DNA of 64,000 bases from an uncultured archaeon (lineage in GTDB: Archaea > Nanobdellota > Nanobdellia > Pacearchaeales > GW2011-AR1): contig CABMGE010000024.1 in the NCBI GenBank assembly GCA_902385625.1, positions 1 to 64,000 on the forward strand, given 5' to 3'. The notes under the pieces were generated by a model, which was given only the letters and a program-made list of their open reading frames with translations, did not search any database and was not told where the DNA came from. Position 1 is the stretch's first letter. Each line of letters begins with the position of its first letter. Positions 1-8,881 of this stretch are shown here, piece after piece. Both the position numbers and the translations under genes were made by a program.

Positions 1-91
1 GAAGATTTGAGTCATCAAGTGCAGCACAGTTTACAATACTTAATATAACTAGAATAAATATTACAAAAACCAAAATACCTCTAATTTTCAT
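1..91 (-). CDS. N-terminal fragment of a secreted protein (signal peptide), truncated by window edge
   Basis: Reverse strand from ATG at 91 reads MKIRGILVFVIFILVILSIVNCAALDDSNL..., a signal peptide-like start running off the window. Confidence 0.6.
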   Translation of the reverse strand, partial: MKIRGILVFVIFILVILSIVNCAALDDSNL

Positions 92-245
92 AGAATTATC
101 AGTATTTTATTTCTTTTAAAGTTTGTTAGTTTATCCAAACTAAAAAAAGAGGCATTAAGTGAAAATATCATATTAAAATAACTAGGAAAAACCTGTGATT
201 TTCAGCAATGCAAATCTTTAAAAACCAAATTTCTATTCATATTTC

Positions 246-416
246 ATGGGAAAGTACAAATTTATTAAAGTAAGATGTCAAGCTTGTAAAAACGAGCAGA
301 CAATATTTGAAGGCGCGACAACAAAAGTAAAATGCCTTATCTGTGATGCAGTAATTGCAGAACCAAAAGGCGGAAAAGCAGAAATAAAGGCAAGAGTAGT
401 TGAAATTTTAAATTAG
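246..416 (+). CDS. rps27e: 30S ribosomal protein S27e
   Basis: Own translation (not in ORF track): MGKYKFIKVRCQACKNEQTIFEGATTKVKCLICDAVIAEPKGGKAEIKARVVEILN; CxxC...CxxC zinc ribbon; upstream of aIF2-alpha as in many archaea. Confidence 0.9.
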   Translation: MGKYKFIKVRCQACKNEQTIFEGATTKVKCLICDAVIAEPKGGKAEIKARVVEILN

Positions 417-420
417 AATT

Positions 421-747
421 CTATTGGGATCTTACCCTAAAAATACCACTATCTACAGCTCTATTCATTTCATCAATTAAATCCTCATTTCCAGAATGAA
501 GACCTAGGTTATTAACTGAATAGTCAAATGGATTCAAACCATGAGGAATTGGTGCGAGTCTAAAACAATCCCCCAATGCAAGTCCGGCTTCTATAAATAC
601 TCGAGCAGGAAGACTTTCAAGAGTTGCACGACACCATCTTCTATCACGAAAATCTACATAAGCTCCAATTACCTGCTGATTTTCAACCCTTAATACTTTA
701 AAATAACCTTCCCAACTATAATCTTCTGGAAAATATCCATCTGCCAT
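421..747 (-). CDS. hypothetical protein
   Basis: 108 aa ORF filling the space between S27e and aIF2-alpha on the opposite strand; no recognised family. Confidence 0.5.
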   Translation of the reverse strand: MADGYFPEDYSWEGYFKVLRVENQQVIGAYVDFRDRRWCRATLESLPARVFIEAGLALGDCFRLAPIPHGLNPFDYSVNNLGLHSGNEDLIDEMNRAVDSGIFRVRSQ

Positions 748-840
748 GGAATAATATTTTCATTTGATTATTAATAAAGATTATTCTATTTGATTATAAT
801 CGATAGCAATATTTATAACCCTGTTTTCTTCATTAATTAC

Positions 841-1560
841 ATGAACGATCAGTTTGAAGAAGGAGAACTTGTACTCTGCACAGTTGATAAAGTCATAGGA
901 ACAACAGTTTTTGTAAAAGTTGATGGAAATGGAGATGGAACTATAACCACTTCAGAAATAGCTCCTGGAAGAATTAGGAATTTAAGGGATTATGTTGTTC
1001 CGAATAAAAAAATAGTCTGCAAAATCTTAAGAATCCAAGGAGACAAAATACAGTTATCACTCCGAAGAGTAAAACCTAATGAAAGAAAAGATCTGCTTGA
1101 AAGAATAGAAAAAGAAAAAAGCTATAAGGCAGTACTCAAAACAGTTCTCGGAGAGGATGAATCAAAAAAATTAATAGAAAAAATATTAAGTGAAAATACA
1201 ATAAATGATTTTTTCTTAAATCTAGAAGAAAATAAAAAATTTCTTGAAAATGAAATTACAAAAGAGCAATTTGAAAAATTAATGAAGATATTTGAATCAA
1301 AAAAAGAAAAACCAAAACAAATAAAACAAATATTCAGACTTTCAAATAAATCTTCAAATGGAATGGTTATTGTAAAAAATATTTTAAAGGAATCATGTCA
1401 AAATAACTGCAATATAAGTTATCTTGCAGCAGGAAAATATTCAATAACTTTGGAAGGAAAGGACTTAAAAGAAATAGATAACAATATACAAACTGTTCTG
1501 GAAAAAGTAGAACAACTTGCAAAAAAAGAGCATTGTGATTTTGTCGTGGAAAAAAGTTAA
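841..1560 (+). CDS. eif2a: translation initiation factor aIF2 subunit alpha
   Basis: S1 domain followed by eIF2-alpha-like C-terminus (FEEGELVLCTVDKVIGTTVFVKVDG...GDKIQLSLRRVKPNERKD). ATG at 841 preferred over 790. Confidence 0.88.
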   Translation: MNDQFEEGELVLCTVDKVIGTTVFVKVDGNGDGTITTSEIAPGRIRNLRDYVVPNKKIVCKILRIQGDKIQLSLRRVKPNERKDLLERIEKEKSYKAVLKTVLGEDESKKLIEKILSENTINDFFLNLEENKKFLENEITKEQFEKLMKIFESKKEKPKQIKQIFRLSNKSSNGMVIVKNILKESCQNNCNISYLAAGKYSITLEGKDLKEIDNNIQTVLEKVEQLAKKEHCDFVVEKS

Positions 1561-2906
1561 AACAACTTTTTTTGAACTGGTTTCTTTTTAACTTCTTGGG
1601 TATTTTTTAATTCAGACGCAGCTTTTTCATCATCTCCTAAACTTATCTCTTTTCCACCAATAATTGCTTTTCCATAAACACCATCATAACCAGGTTTCAC
1701 CTGAATTTTGCTTTGGCGATTTTGCATTATAAGATCAGTTAATAGTTCATTCTTAATTACTCCAAATATCTCTTCTCTAGAGACAGTTAATAAGATATTA
1801 AACTCACTTCCGAACTTGTCAATAAGATCGTTATAAATCTTCCAACAACCCTTGCTATTGACTCCAATCCCAATTCCAAGAGAGATTATTTCATGTAGAG
1901 GTAATAACTTGTAGTAACATTTTTTATTAACATGACTTGCATCTCCTTTCTTTGCAAGTGCATTAACTCTGTATTCAACTCCTACAGTTAAAGGTTTTTG
2001 ACAAACAGGACAAATTCCATTAAGTCTTACAGTCTCTTCAGGAGAAGAGGAAAAATTACAGTTTCTATGACCATCAAAATGATATTTGCCATAAGCTGGA
2101 TCAGCCTCAACAGTTCCAATAAAATCCTTTTCTCTTATTTGCCTTATAATCTCATCATAGCTCAATTTTCCAGAAGAAGGCATTTTGAGAATAGTCGCCT
2201 CTCTTCCAAGTCTCCATGGCCAAAAAGAATGTGCATCTGAAAAACTAACAATTGCGCGATTATCAAGATCTTTTATTTTCCAATTCATTTCAGGGTCAGA
2301 TGAAATTCCAGTTTCTATTGCATGGATCATATAATCCTTATCCTCAAATGCTTCTTTTATTGAATCAAACCCCCCATTGCTTCCAAAAATGCCAAACCAA
2401 GGCGTCCAGGCATGAGCAGGAATTACTTCTATTCTTTTATCAATCTCTTCCATCTTAGCAGCAAAATCCCTGCAAGAGATCTTAAATATCGGTCTCCCAT
2501 CATAATCCCGTCTTCCTTTTGTATCAAGCCATGCATTAATTTTATCAACAGCAGCAATGTTTGGTGCAAAATAAACAAGATGTATTCTTCTGCCTTTTCC
2601 ATTCTGGGTATAAACCAGAGATATTTCAGAACCTAGGATAAATGGAAACTCTCCGATTTCATCCTTAAAATAAAAAACACCATTTTCCTCCCTTAACTGT
2701 TTTATTTCAGAAAGCCAAATGTTATGAGTAAAATCTCCTGTTGCCATTAAATTAAGTCCTTTAATTCTTGCCCATTTGACAAGATTTGGAAAAGTAAGGT
2801 CTTTACTACATGCTCTTGAAAATCTAGAATGGATATGAAGTTCTGCAAATATCCAATTCTTATCAACATCTCCGCAACTATAAATAAATTCTCCGTCTTT
2901 TTTCAT
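1557..2906 (-). CDS. endonuclease Q-like PHP-domain nuclease
   Basis: PHP motif AELHIHSRFSRACS, later H/D residues, C-terminal zinc region (CPVCQKPL) and PIP-like tail QKKLF, as in archaeal EndoQ. Confidence 0.78.
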   Translation of the reverse strand: MKKDGEFIYSCGDVDKNWIFAELHIHSRFSRACSKDLTFPNLVKWARIKGLNLMATGDFTHNIWLSEIKQLREENGVFYFKDEIGEFPFILGSEISLVYTQNGKGRRIHLVYFAPNIAAVDKINAWLDTKGRRDYDGRPIFKISCRDFAAKMEEIDKRIEVIPAHAWTPWFGIFGSNGGFDSIKEAFEDKDYMIHAIETGISSDPEMNWKIKDLDNRAIVSFSDAHSFWPWRLGREATILKMPSSGKLSYDEIIRQIREKDFIGTVEADPAYGKYHFDGHRNCNFSSSPEETVRLNGICPVCQKPLTVGVEYRVNALAKKGDASHVNKKCYYKLLPLHEIISLGIGIGVNSKGCWKIYNDLIDKFGSEFNILLTVSREEIFGVIKNELLTDLIMQNRQSKIQVKPGYDGVYGKAIIGGKEISLGDDEKAASELKNTQEVKKKPVQKKLF

Positions 2907-2980
2907 TAAAATAGAAACAAAAATGCCTTTTTATAGATTATCATAATCACAATATAAACTAACTATTTAAGAATAATTTT

Positions 2981-5428
2981 TTATTTAGTTCTCTTGAAAA
3001 CAACATATCTTTCCTTTTTTCTTCCCTTAAACATAGAAACTACAATCACAATTAATACTAAAACCACGATTATAACTGCAATCTCCCATAACCAACTTAA
3101 ATTGCTTGTTGTTTCTGCTATTTTTTCACCCACTTTTTCAGTTGTCTCTTTTACAGTTTCAACAATACCTTTTTTCTCTTCAGTTTTAGGAGCAGGAGGA
3201 GGTGGGATTCTTTCATTAATTGATTTAATAGTTATATTTGCCTTTCCATTCTTTATTGAATTAAGCTTAACATAAACATCATAATATTCATTAGAATCAA
3301 CATCAAACTTCTTTTCATCACCAATACTAAATACAACCTGTTGAGGTGTTGATGAAACATTTATTGTTGCAGTTGTAGTTGTAAGAGAAACAACACCAAC
3401 TGAATGCTCTTCAGCACCAATACTAAACTTGAGCCTTTGTTTAACTCCGAGTTCTTTTGTAAACCCTGCTTGAAACTGCTGTCCAGTAAGACTGGAACTC
3501 ATTGTCCAGTAAGATGCAGTATTAGTTGTAACTGCTGGAGAACTACCGCCATTATTAGTAGATTCTTCAACAGGTGGAGCAGGAGTATATGCTGCAAAAG
3601 ATGTAAAATGATAAGTCCAAATTATTAAATCACTTCCACTAGGAACATAACATTCCCTTGGAGAAACTGAATTGATATTTGTAGGAGTAGTTGGAGCAAT
3701 ATCACATACAGTTGAAATATCAGTTAAAGTTGCATTTCCTCTAGACCATGCAGCTCTTTTTCCAGCCATTCCACCAATAATAATTTTAACAGGACTTGAA
3801 AAATTAAGTTCACTGGAAGTAGTTCCCATATCAACAACAATCTCTTTAGTTCCAGAAGCAGGTGCAATAAATGAAGAAGAATTTATAGTAGGCAAACTTA
3901 CTTTTCCATCCCAGCTCAAGTTTCCAGTGATATTTACAGAAGCAGGTAGGATTGCAGTGTAATTATAAGCACCTGAAGTGATTAGAGTAAAGTTATTTGC
4001 AAGCGTAACAACTCCATTATTAACTAATTGCGTTAAATCAATTGAAACTGGTTTAGATACATTTGGAGAAGTAATAGTTTGTATAGTGGAGTTATAAGGA
4101 ATAATAACATTTGTTACAGAAGAATCAATATTATATGCAGTATCATTTGCAATATAAGCTGTAGGAAGGAGCGAAGTTATGTTTATTTGAATTGTTGCGC
4201 TGCTAGATCGGAAATTATCATTCGCATAAACAGTGATATTTTTTATTCCAGCAGTAGTATAATTTACATTAAAAATTATTCCAGAAGCAACTGAAAATCT
4301 AGAACTATCAGTATAATTTACCCATGAACCATTGTAACTTAGATCAGTGATGATAAAATTAACTGCGAAAGATTGATTTGCATAATAAACACTATTGTTT
4401 ATTGGAGAAAGTATTGAAATCACAGGAGCAGTTGTATCAATAGTTAAGTTTATTGAAGTGCTATTTGAATTTGAAGCATTGTCTAAAGCAACAACATTCA
4501 AGGTGTATCTTCCATCTGGAACAGTTAGAGAAATAGTTCCATTTTTAGCAGGATTAGTATTAACTGTGCTGTTAACCACTGTCCCAGTTAAATCCAATAT
4601 GCTAACATTTACAGAATTAAAGTAGGTATCATTTCTAGTAATGTTTATAGCAATCAAATTACTACTTAGATTAACATTAGTTCTAGGATATTCTAATACA
4701 AGTAAGGGTTTTACAGTATCTTTAATAAAGTTAACAGAACTGGAGTTGACGTTTCCATAGCTATCATTACAATAAACAGTCCAACTATTAGTTCCCTCTA
4801 CAGAGGTTATATTACCAAATTGAGTTAATGCAAGAGTATTAGTTGAATTCCAAATACCTGAATTATTTGAATACCAACAACTTCCCAGCACCCCATTATC
4901 ACTAACATTATAGTTTATAGAAGAAACATTTGTAGAGTAAATTGCATTTAAAACCGGATAATAAATTGTTACTATACCCGGAGGAGTTGTATCAGTTATA
5001 ACAACCGAGATATTTGAAGAAAAAGAATCAGTTGCATTAGCAGTAATTATAGTTATATTATAGATTCCAGGAGTAGATGCAGTTGCATTAAACCAAAAAT
5101 AACTATTATTCATTCCAGACCCGACAACATAACTTGCATTTGTCCAGGATAGAGTGGAAGAATCATTTGAAAAAACAGAAGCAGAATTTGTACCACTTGT
5201 ACCGCTTGCAAACTGGATATTTCCCCAAAGAACTACTCTGACCTGACTTATCTCAGAAAGATCACTATTATTTATAGTAATATTATACTTTGAACTTAAA
5301 TCCTCTGCAAAATTATAAGAAGTCCCTCCAACAGAAGTTTTTATCACAGGATTTGAAAGAATAAAACTTATACTGACTAATATAGTTGCGATTATTCCAA
5401 ACATAACAAAATATCTTTTCATCACCAT
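2981..5428 (-). CDS. large secreted/surface protein with Ig-like repeats and C-terminal membrane anchor
   Basis: Signal peptide, repeated 'DTTPP...I..P.N...Y' Ig-like units, dense N-x-S/T sequons, Pro-rich spacer, C-terminal TM and basic tail. Confidence 0.75.
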   Translation of the reverse strand: MVMKRYFVMFGIIATILVSISFILSNPVIKTSVGGTSYNFAEDLSSKYNITINNSDLSEISQVRVVLWGNIQFASGTSGTNSASVFSNDSSTLSWTNASYVVGSGMNNSYFWFNATASTPGIYNITIITANATDSFSSNISVVITDTTPPGIVTIYYPVLNAIYSTNVSSINYNVSDNGVLGSCWYSNNSGIWNSTNTLALTQFGNITSVEGTNSWTVYCNDSYGNVNSSSVNFIKDTVKPLLVLEYPRTNVNLSSNLIAINITRNDTYFNSVNVSILDLTGTVVNSTVNTNPAKNGTISLTVPDGRYTLNVVALDNASNSNSTSINLTIDTTAPVISILSPINNSVYYANQSFAVNFIITDLSYNGSWVNYTDSSRFSVASGIIFNVNYTTAGIKNITVYANDNFRSSSATIQINITSLLPTAYIANDTAYNIDSSVTNVIIPYNSTIQTITSPNVSKPVSIDLTQLVNNGVVTLANNFTLITSGAYNYTAILPASVNITGNLSWDGKVSLPTINSSSFIAPASGTKEIVVDMGTTSSELNFSSPVKIIIGGMAGKRAAWSRGNATLTDISTVCDIAPTTPTNINSVSPRECYVPSGSDLIIWTYHFTSFAAYTPAPPVEESTNNGGSSPAVTTNTASYWTMSSSLTGQQFQAGFTKELGVKQRLKFSIGAEEHSVGVVSLTTTTATINVSSTPQQVVFSIGDEKKFDVDSNEYYDVYVKLNSIKNGKANITIKSINERIPPPPAPKTEEKKGIVETVKETTEKVGEKIAETTSNLSWLWEIAVIIVVLVLIVIVVSMFKGRKKERYVVFKRTK

Positions 5429-5556
5429 CTTTTTCTTAGATATATTAGAATGCTATCATTTATAAATATTTCTTAAGAGTATAGAAATTAAAATAATTTA
5501 AAAACATATTATATCAAATCCAAATACTTAAAAATGATAAAATTAATTGATTTATT

Positions 5557-6915
5557 ATGAGATTTTTGTTCATTACAAAACCATTCTTTATTGAGCCTCT
5601 TGGAACAATGTATTTATCTTCATCAATAAAACAAAGAGGTCATGAAGTGGATCTAGTTACAACTAGTGAAGACTATGAAAAAAAAGTAAATGAATTTTCT
5701 CCAGAAGTTATTGGATACAGTATAATGACTGGAGATCAGGATTTCTACGAATCAATAAATAGAAAATTAAAACAAAAGCATAATTTTTTTTCCATTGCAG
5801 GAGGACCACATCCAACCTTCTTTCCAGAAATGCTAAAAAAAAGTAGCCTAGATGCTATATGTATAGGTGAGGGAGAAAAATCTCTCCAGGATTTTTTAGA
5901 GAATCCCGAGTCACATGAAATACCAAACTTCCACTTTAAAAATGGAAATGGGATCATAACAAATCCAGTTTATCCATTAATAGGAAATTTAAATGAAGTT
6001 CCATTCCCAGATAGAGAATTAGTTTTTAAATATCCAGAAGTTAAAAATGGTTCAATTAAACATTTTATAGCCTCAAGAGGTTGTCCATACAATTGTTCTT
6101 ATTGTTTTAATGAATCTTATTCAGAAATTTATAATAAAAAAGGCAAAAGAGTAAGATTCCGTTCTGTTGACAATCTATTAGGAGAGGTAAAAGAAGTTCT
6201 AGACACTTCCCCGACTAAATTTGTCTATTTCCAGGATGATACATTTATTTTAGATTCAAAGTGGGTAAAAGAGTTCTCAGAAAAATATCCTAAAATAACA
6301 AGTCTGCCATTCCACTGCCACATACGTGCAAATCTGGCAAAAGAAGAAATAATTAAAGATCTAAAGAGCGCAGGATGTTATAGTGTGCATATTGCAGCAG
6401 AATCTGGAAATGCAAAAATAAGAAAAGAAGTATTAAACCGAAACATGAGTGACGAACAAATAATTTCCTCTGTTGAACTTTTAAAAAAATATGATATAAA
6501 AGTAATGTTACAAAATATTCTAGGACTTCCATTTACAACACTAAAAAATGATTTTGAAACATTGGAACTAAACATAAAATGTCAGCCAGATTATTCTTGG
6601 GCAAGTATTTTTCAGCCATATCCAAAAACAAGGCTGGGCAAAAAATCCGTGGAGTCTGGAGCCTATAAAGGAGATTTTTCAGATATAGGTAATAATTTCT
6701 TTGACTCTTCAGTTTTAGATATAGAAAATAAGAATGAAATTGCAAATCTTCAAAAATTATTTGCAATTGCAGTTAGTAATCCCGAATTATATTATTCAGG
6801 ATTATTGCAAAAACTAATTGAACTTCCTTATGATTCAACAAGGGAAAAATTTACAGAAATTTATAAAGATTTTAGAAAAAGAGGAGACAAAATCCTATAT
6901 GGATTTGACTTATGA
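5557..6915 (+). CDS. B12-binding domain radical SAM protein
   Basis: N-terminal cobalamin-binding-like fold (GYSIMTGDQ...GGPHPTFFPE) and radical SAM motif SRGCPYNCSYCFNE. Confidence 0.88.
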   Translation: MRFLFITKPFFIEPLGTMYLSSSIKQRGHEVDLVTTSEDYEKKVNEFSPEVIGYSIMTGDQDFYESINRKLKQKHNFFSIAGGPHPTFFPEMLKKSSLDAICIGEGEKSLQDFLENPESHEIPNFHFKNGNGIITNPVYPLIGNLNEVPFPDRELVFKYPEVKNGSIKHFIASRGCPYNCSYCFNESYSEIYNKKGKRVRFRSVDNLLGEVKEVLDTSPTKFVYFQDDTFILDSKWVKEFSEKYPKITSLPFHCHIRANLAKEEIIKDLKSAGCYSVHIAAESGNAKIRKEVLNRNMSDEQIISSVELLKKYDIKVMLQNILGLPFTTLKNDFETLELNIKCQPDYSWASIFQPYPKTRLGKKSVESGAYKGDFSDIGNNFFDSSVLDIENKNEIANLQKLFAIAVSNPELYYSGLLQKLIELPYDSTREKFTEIYKDFRKRGDKILYGFDL

Positions 6916-7799
6916 AACTATCAATTCTAATAACTGCTTTTAAGGAAGAAAAAACAATAGGAAAAGCAATAGAGTCATTCCTAAATCAAAATATAAAAGA
7001 AAGTTTTGAACTTATTGTAATGGCTCCGGATAAAGAAACTCTTCTAGAGGCAAAAAAATACCCTTCTAAAAATAAGATAAAACTTGTAAAAGATCCTGGA
7101 AAAGGAAAATCCTATGCAATAAATAAAATATTACCAAAGATCAAATCAGAAATAATACTTTTAACTGATGGAGATGTATATGTATCTGAAAATTCTGTGA
7201 ATGAAATACTTGAAAAATTTAAAGATAAAAAAGTAGGATGTGTTACTGGAAGGCCCTTTCCGAGTGAAGATAAATCAAAAAAATATGGATATTGGGCAAA
7301 TTTTTTATTTGATTCTGCACATGAAATGAGAATGAAACTAAAAAAAGATAATAAATTCCTGGAGTGTTCAGGATATTTATGGGCATTTAGAAATGGGATA
7401 ATTAAAGAATTTCCATTAGATGTTGCAGAAGATACAATAGTTCCCTATTTGTTTTCAGAAAAAGGATATAAAATAGATTATGCAGAAAATGCACTGGTCT
7501 ATGTTAAAAATGTAAATAACTGGAAAGACTGGATTTCTCAAAAAATAAGAACGAGCAGAGCTCATGAAACTCTAAATAAATATGTTAACACTAAAAAGTT
7601 TCCAAGAAGCAAAACATTTTCAAATGAAGCAAGAGGAGCTTTTTCTTTGTTTATCTATCCAAGATCAATTATGCAGTTTTTATGGTCAATAGAACTTTTT
7701 TTAGCGAGATTCTATATGTGGATAAAAGTCTTTAATGAAGTTTATATAAGAAAAAAATATCATCAAGATGGTTGGCAAAGAGTTGAAAGTACAAAATAA
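6912..7799 (+). CDS. glycosyltransferase family 2
   Basis: MKLSILITAFKEEKTIGKAIESFLNQ and TDGDVYV motif; overlaps preceding radical SAM gene by 4 nt. Confidence 0.85.
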   Translation: MKLSILITAFKEEKTIGKAIESFLNQNIKESFELIVMAPDKETLLEAKKYPSKNKIKLVKDPGKGKSYAINKILPKIKSEIILLTDGDVYVSENSVNEILEKFKDKKVGCVTGRPFPSEDKSKKYGYWANFLFDSAHEMRMKLKKDNKFLECSGYLWAFRNGIIKEFPLDVAEDTIVPYLFSEKGYKIDYAENALVYVKNVNNWKDWISQKIRTSRAHETLNKYVNTKKFPRSKTFSNEARGAFSLFIYPRSIMQFLWSIELFLARFYMWIKVFNEVYIRKKYHQDGWQRVESTK

Positions 7800-7864
7800 T
7801 TTTTTATCTGAATAAAAAATTGATATCTTCTTTAATCTAAAATGTCTTAGAGAATTTATCGGAT

Positions 7865-7898
7865 CTATTTTAGACAAATTCACTTTGGATAAAAATAG
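7865..7898. repeat. dispersed hairpin, ATTCACT loop (copy 1)
   Basis: CTATTTTA-ga-CAA-ATTCACT-TTG-ga-TAAAAATAG. Confidence 0.5.
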
Positions 7899-7910
7899 CT
7901 ATTTTAATCT

Positions 7911-7932
7911 AATTTATACCTGGGTATAAATT
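7911..7932. terminator. 3' hairpin AATTTATAC-N4-GTATAAATT (copy 1)
   Basis: 9-bp perfect stem, loop CTGG, immediately 3' of the minus-strand gene ending at 7937. Confidence 0.45.
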
Positions 7933-7936
7933 ATTT

Positions 7937-8881
7937 CTACAAAACTCCTCTCCAAAAATTAAGCATATCTTCAAGTGTTTGATTTAAGGAAATCTCTTGT
8001 TTCCAATCAACTTCTTTTTTAAATTTAGAATTATCTCCATAAATAACTGGTTCATCAGTAGGCCTAAACAATGCAGGGTCCTGCCAAACATCAAATTCAA
8101 AAGGAACGAGTTTTTTTAAATTATCCACAATTTCACCCATACTATAAAGTTTCTCCCCGCTAATATTATAAGTTTCTCCAAAAGTTGCATGTTCAAGTGC
8201 AAGGTCAAAAGCGCGAATCAAATCTCTTACATCAGTAATAGCTCTTTTTGCATCAAGATTACCTACTCTTAACTTCTTTTCATTATTAATTCCTTTTTCA
8301 ATTTCAATAAGCCTCTTTGTAAAATCAGAACAGACATCATTAACTTTTCGAGGCCCTGTTGTATTAAATATTCTTATTGTAATTGGTTTTAGATTAAAGT
8401 TTTTAAAATATTGATAAGCCAAAAGATCCTGGGCTACCTTTGAAACACCATAAGGATGGAGAGGTTGAAGAGCATGATTTTCTTTAACCGGAACTTCTCC
8501 AGGTAAAACAAAACCATATTCAGCACTACTTCCAGCATTCAAGATTTTACAAGCAGGATTAAATTTTTTAACAGATTCAAACATATTTGTTGTTCCAATA
8601 ATATTTGCTTCAGCAGTATACCAAGGATCTTCCCAAGAAACAGTAGGATAACTCTGCGCAGCTAAATGAAAAATCTTATCAGGCATAAATTTTTGCATGA
8701 GTTCATAAACTCTTTCTTTATTTCTGACATCGCAAGTTTCATATTTAACTCGTTTATCAAATCCCCCAATATCAGTAGTAGGTATATAATCCGTTGCAAG
8801 AACCTCTTCTCCTTTATTTACCAGATAATTTGCCAAATGAACCCCCATAAAACCACCACCACCAGTTATCCAAGATTTCAT
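7937..8881 (-). CDS. NAD-dependent epimerase/dehydratase (GDP-mannose 4,6-dehydratase-like)
   Basis: Rossmann GGGGFMG, SSAEYG and YGVSK motifs; start MKSWITGG at 8881. Confidence 0.82.
   Translation of the reverse strand: MKSWITGGGGFMGVHLANYLVNKGEEVLATDYIPTTDIGGFDKRVKYETCDVRNKERVYELMQKFMPDKIFHLAAQSYPTVSWEDPWYTAEANIIGTTNMFESVKKFNPACKILNAGSSAEYGFVLPGEVPVKENHALQPLHPYGVSKVAQDLLAYQYFKNFNLKPITIRIFNTTGPRKVNDVCSDFTKRLIEIEKGINNEKKLRVGNLDAKRAITDVRDLIRAFDLALEHATFGETYNISGEKLYSMGEIVDNLKKLVPFEFDVWQDPALFRPTDEPVIYGDNSKFKKEVDWKQEISLNQTLEDMLNFWRGVL

Noticed and set aside
128-146. TTAGTTT-atcc-AAACTAA hairpin near window start
   Set aside because: Single copy in a divergent promoter region; short AT palindrome expected by chance in this composition.
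1998-2636. Three plus-strand ORFs antisense to EndoQ-like gene
   Set aside because: Antisense shadows of a strongly supported gene.
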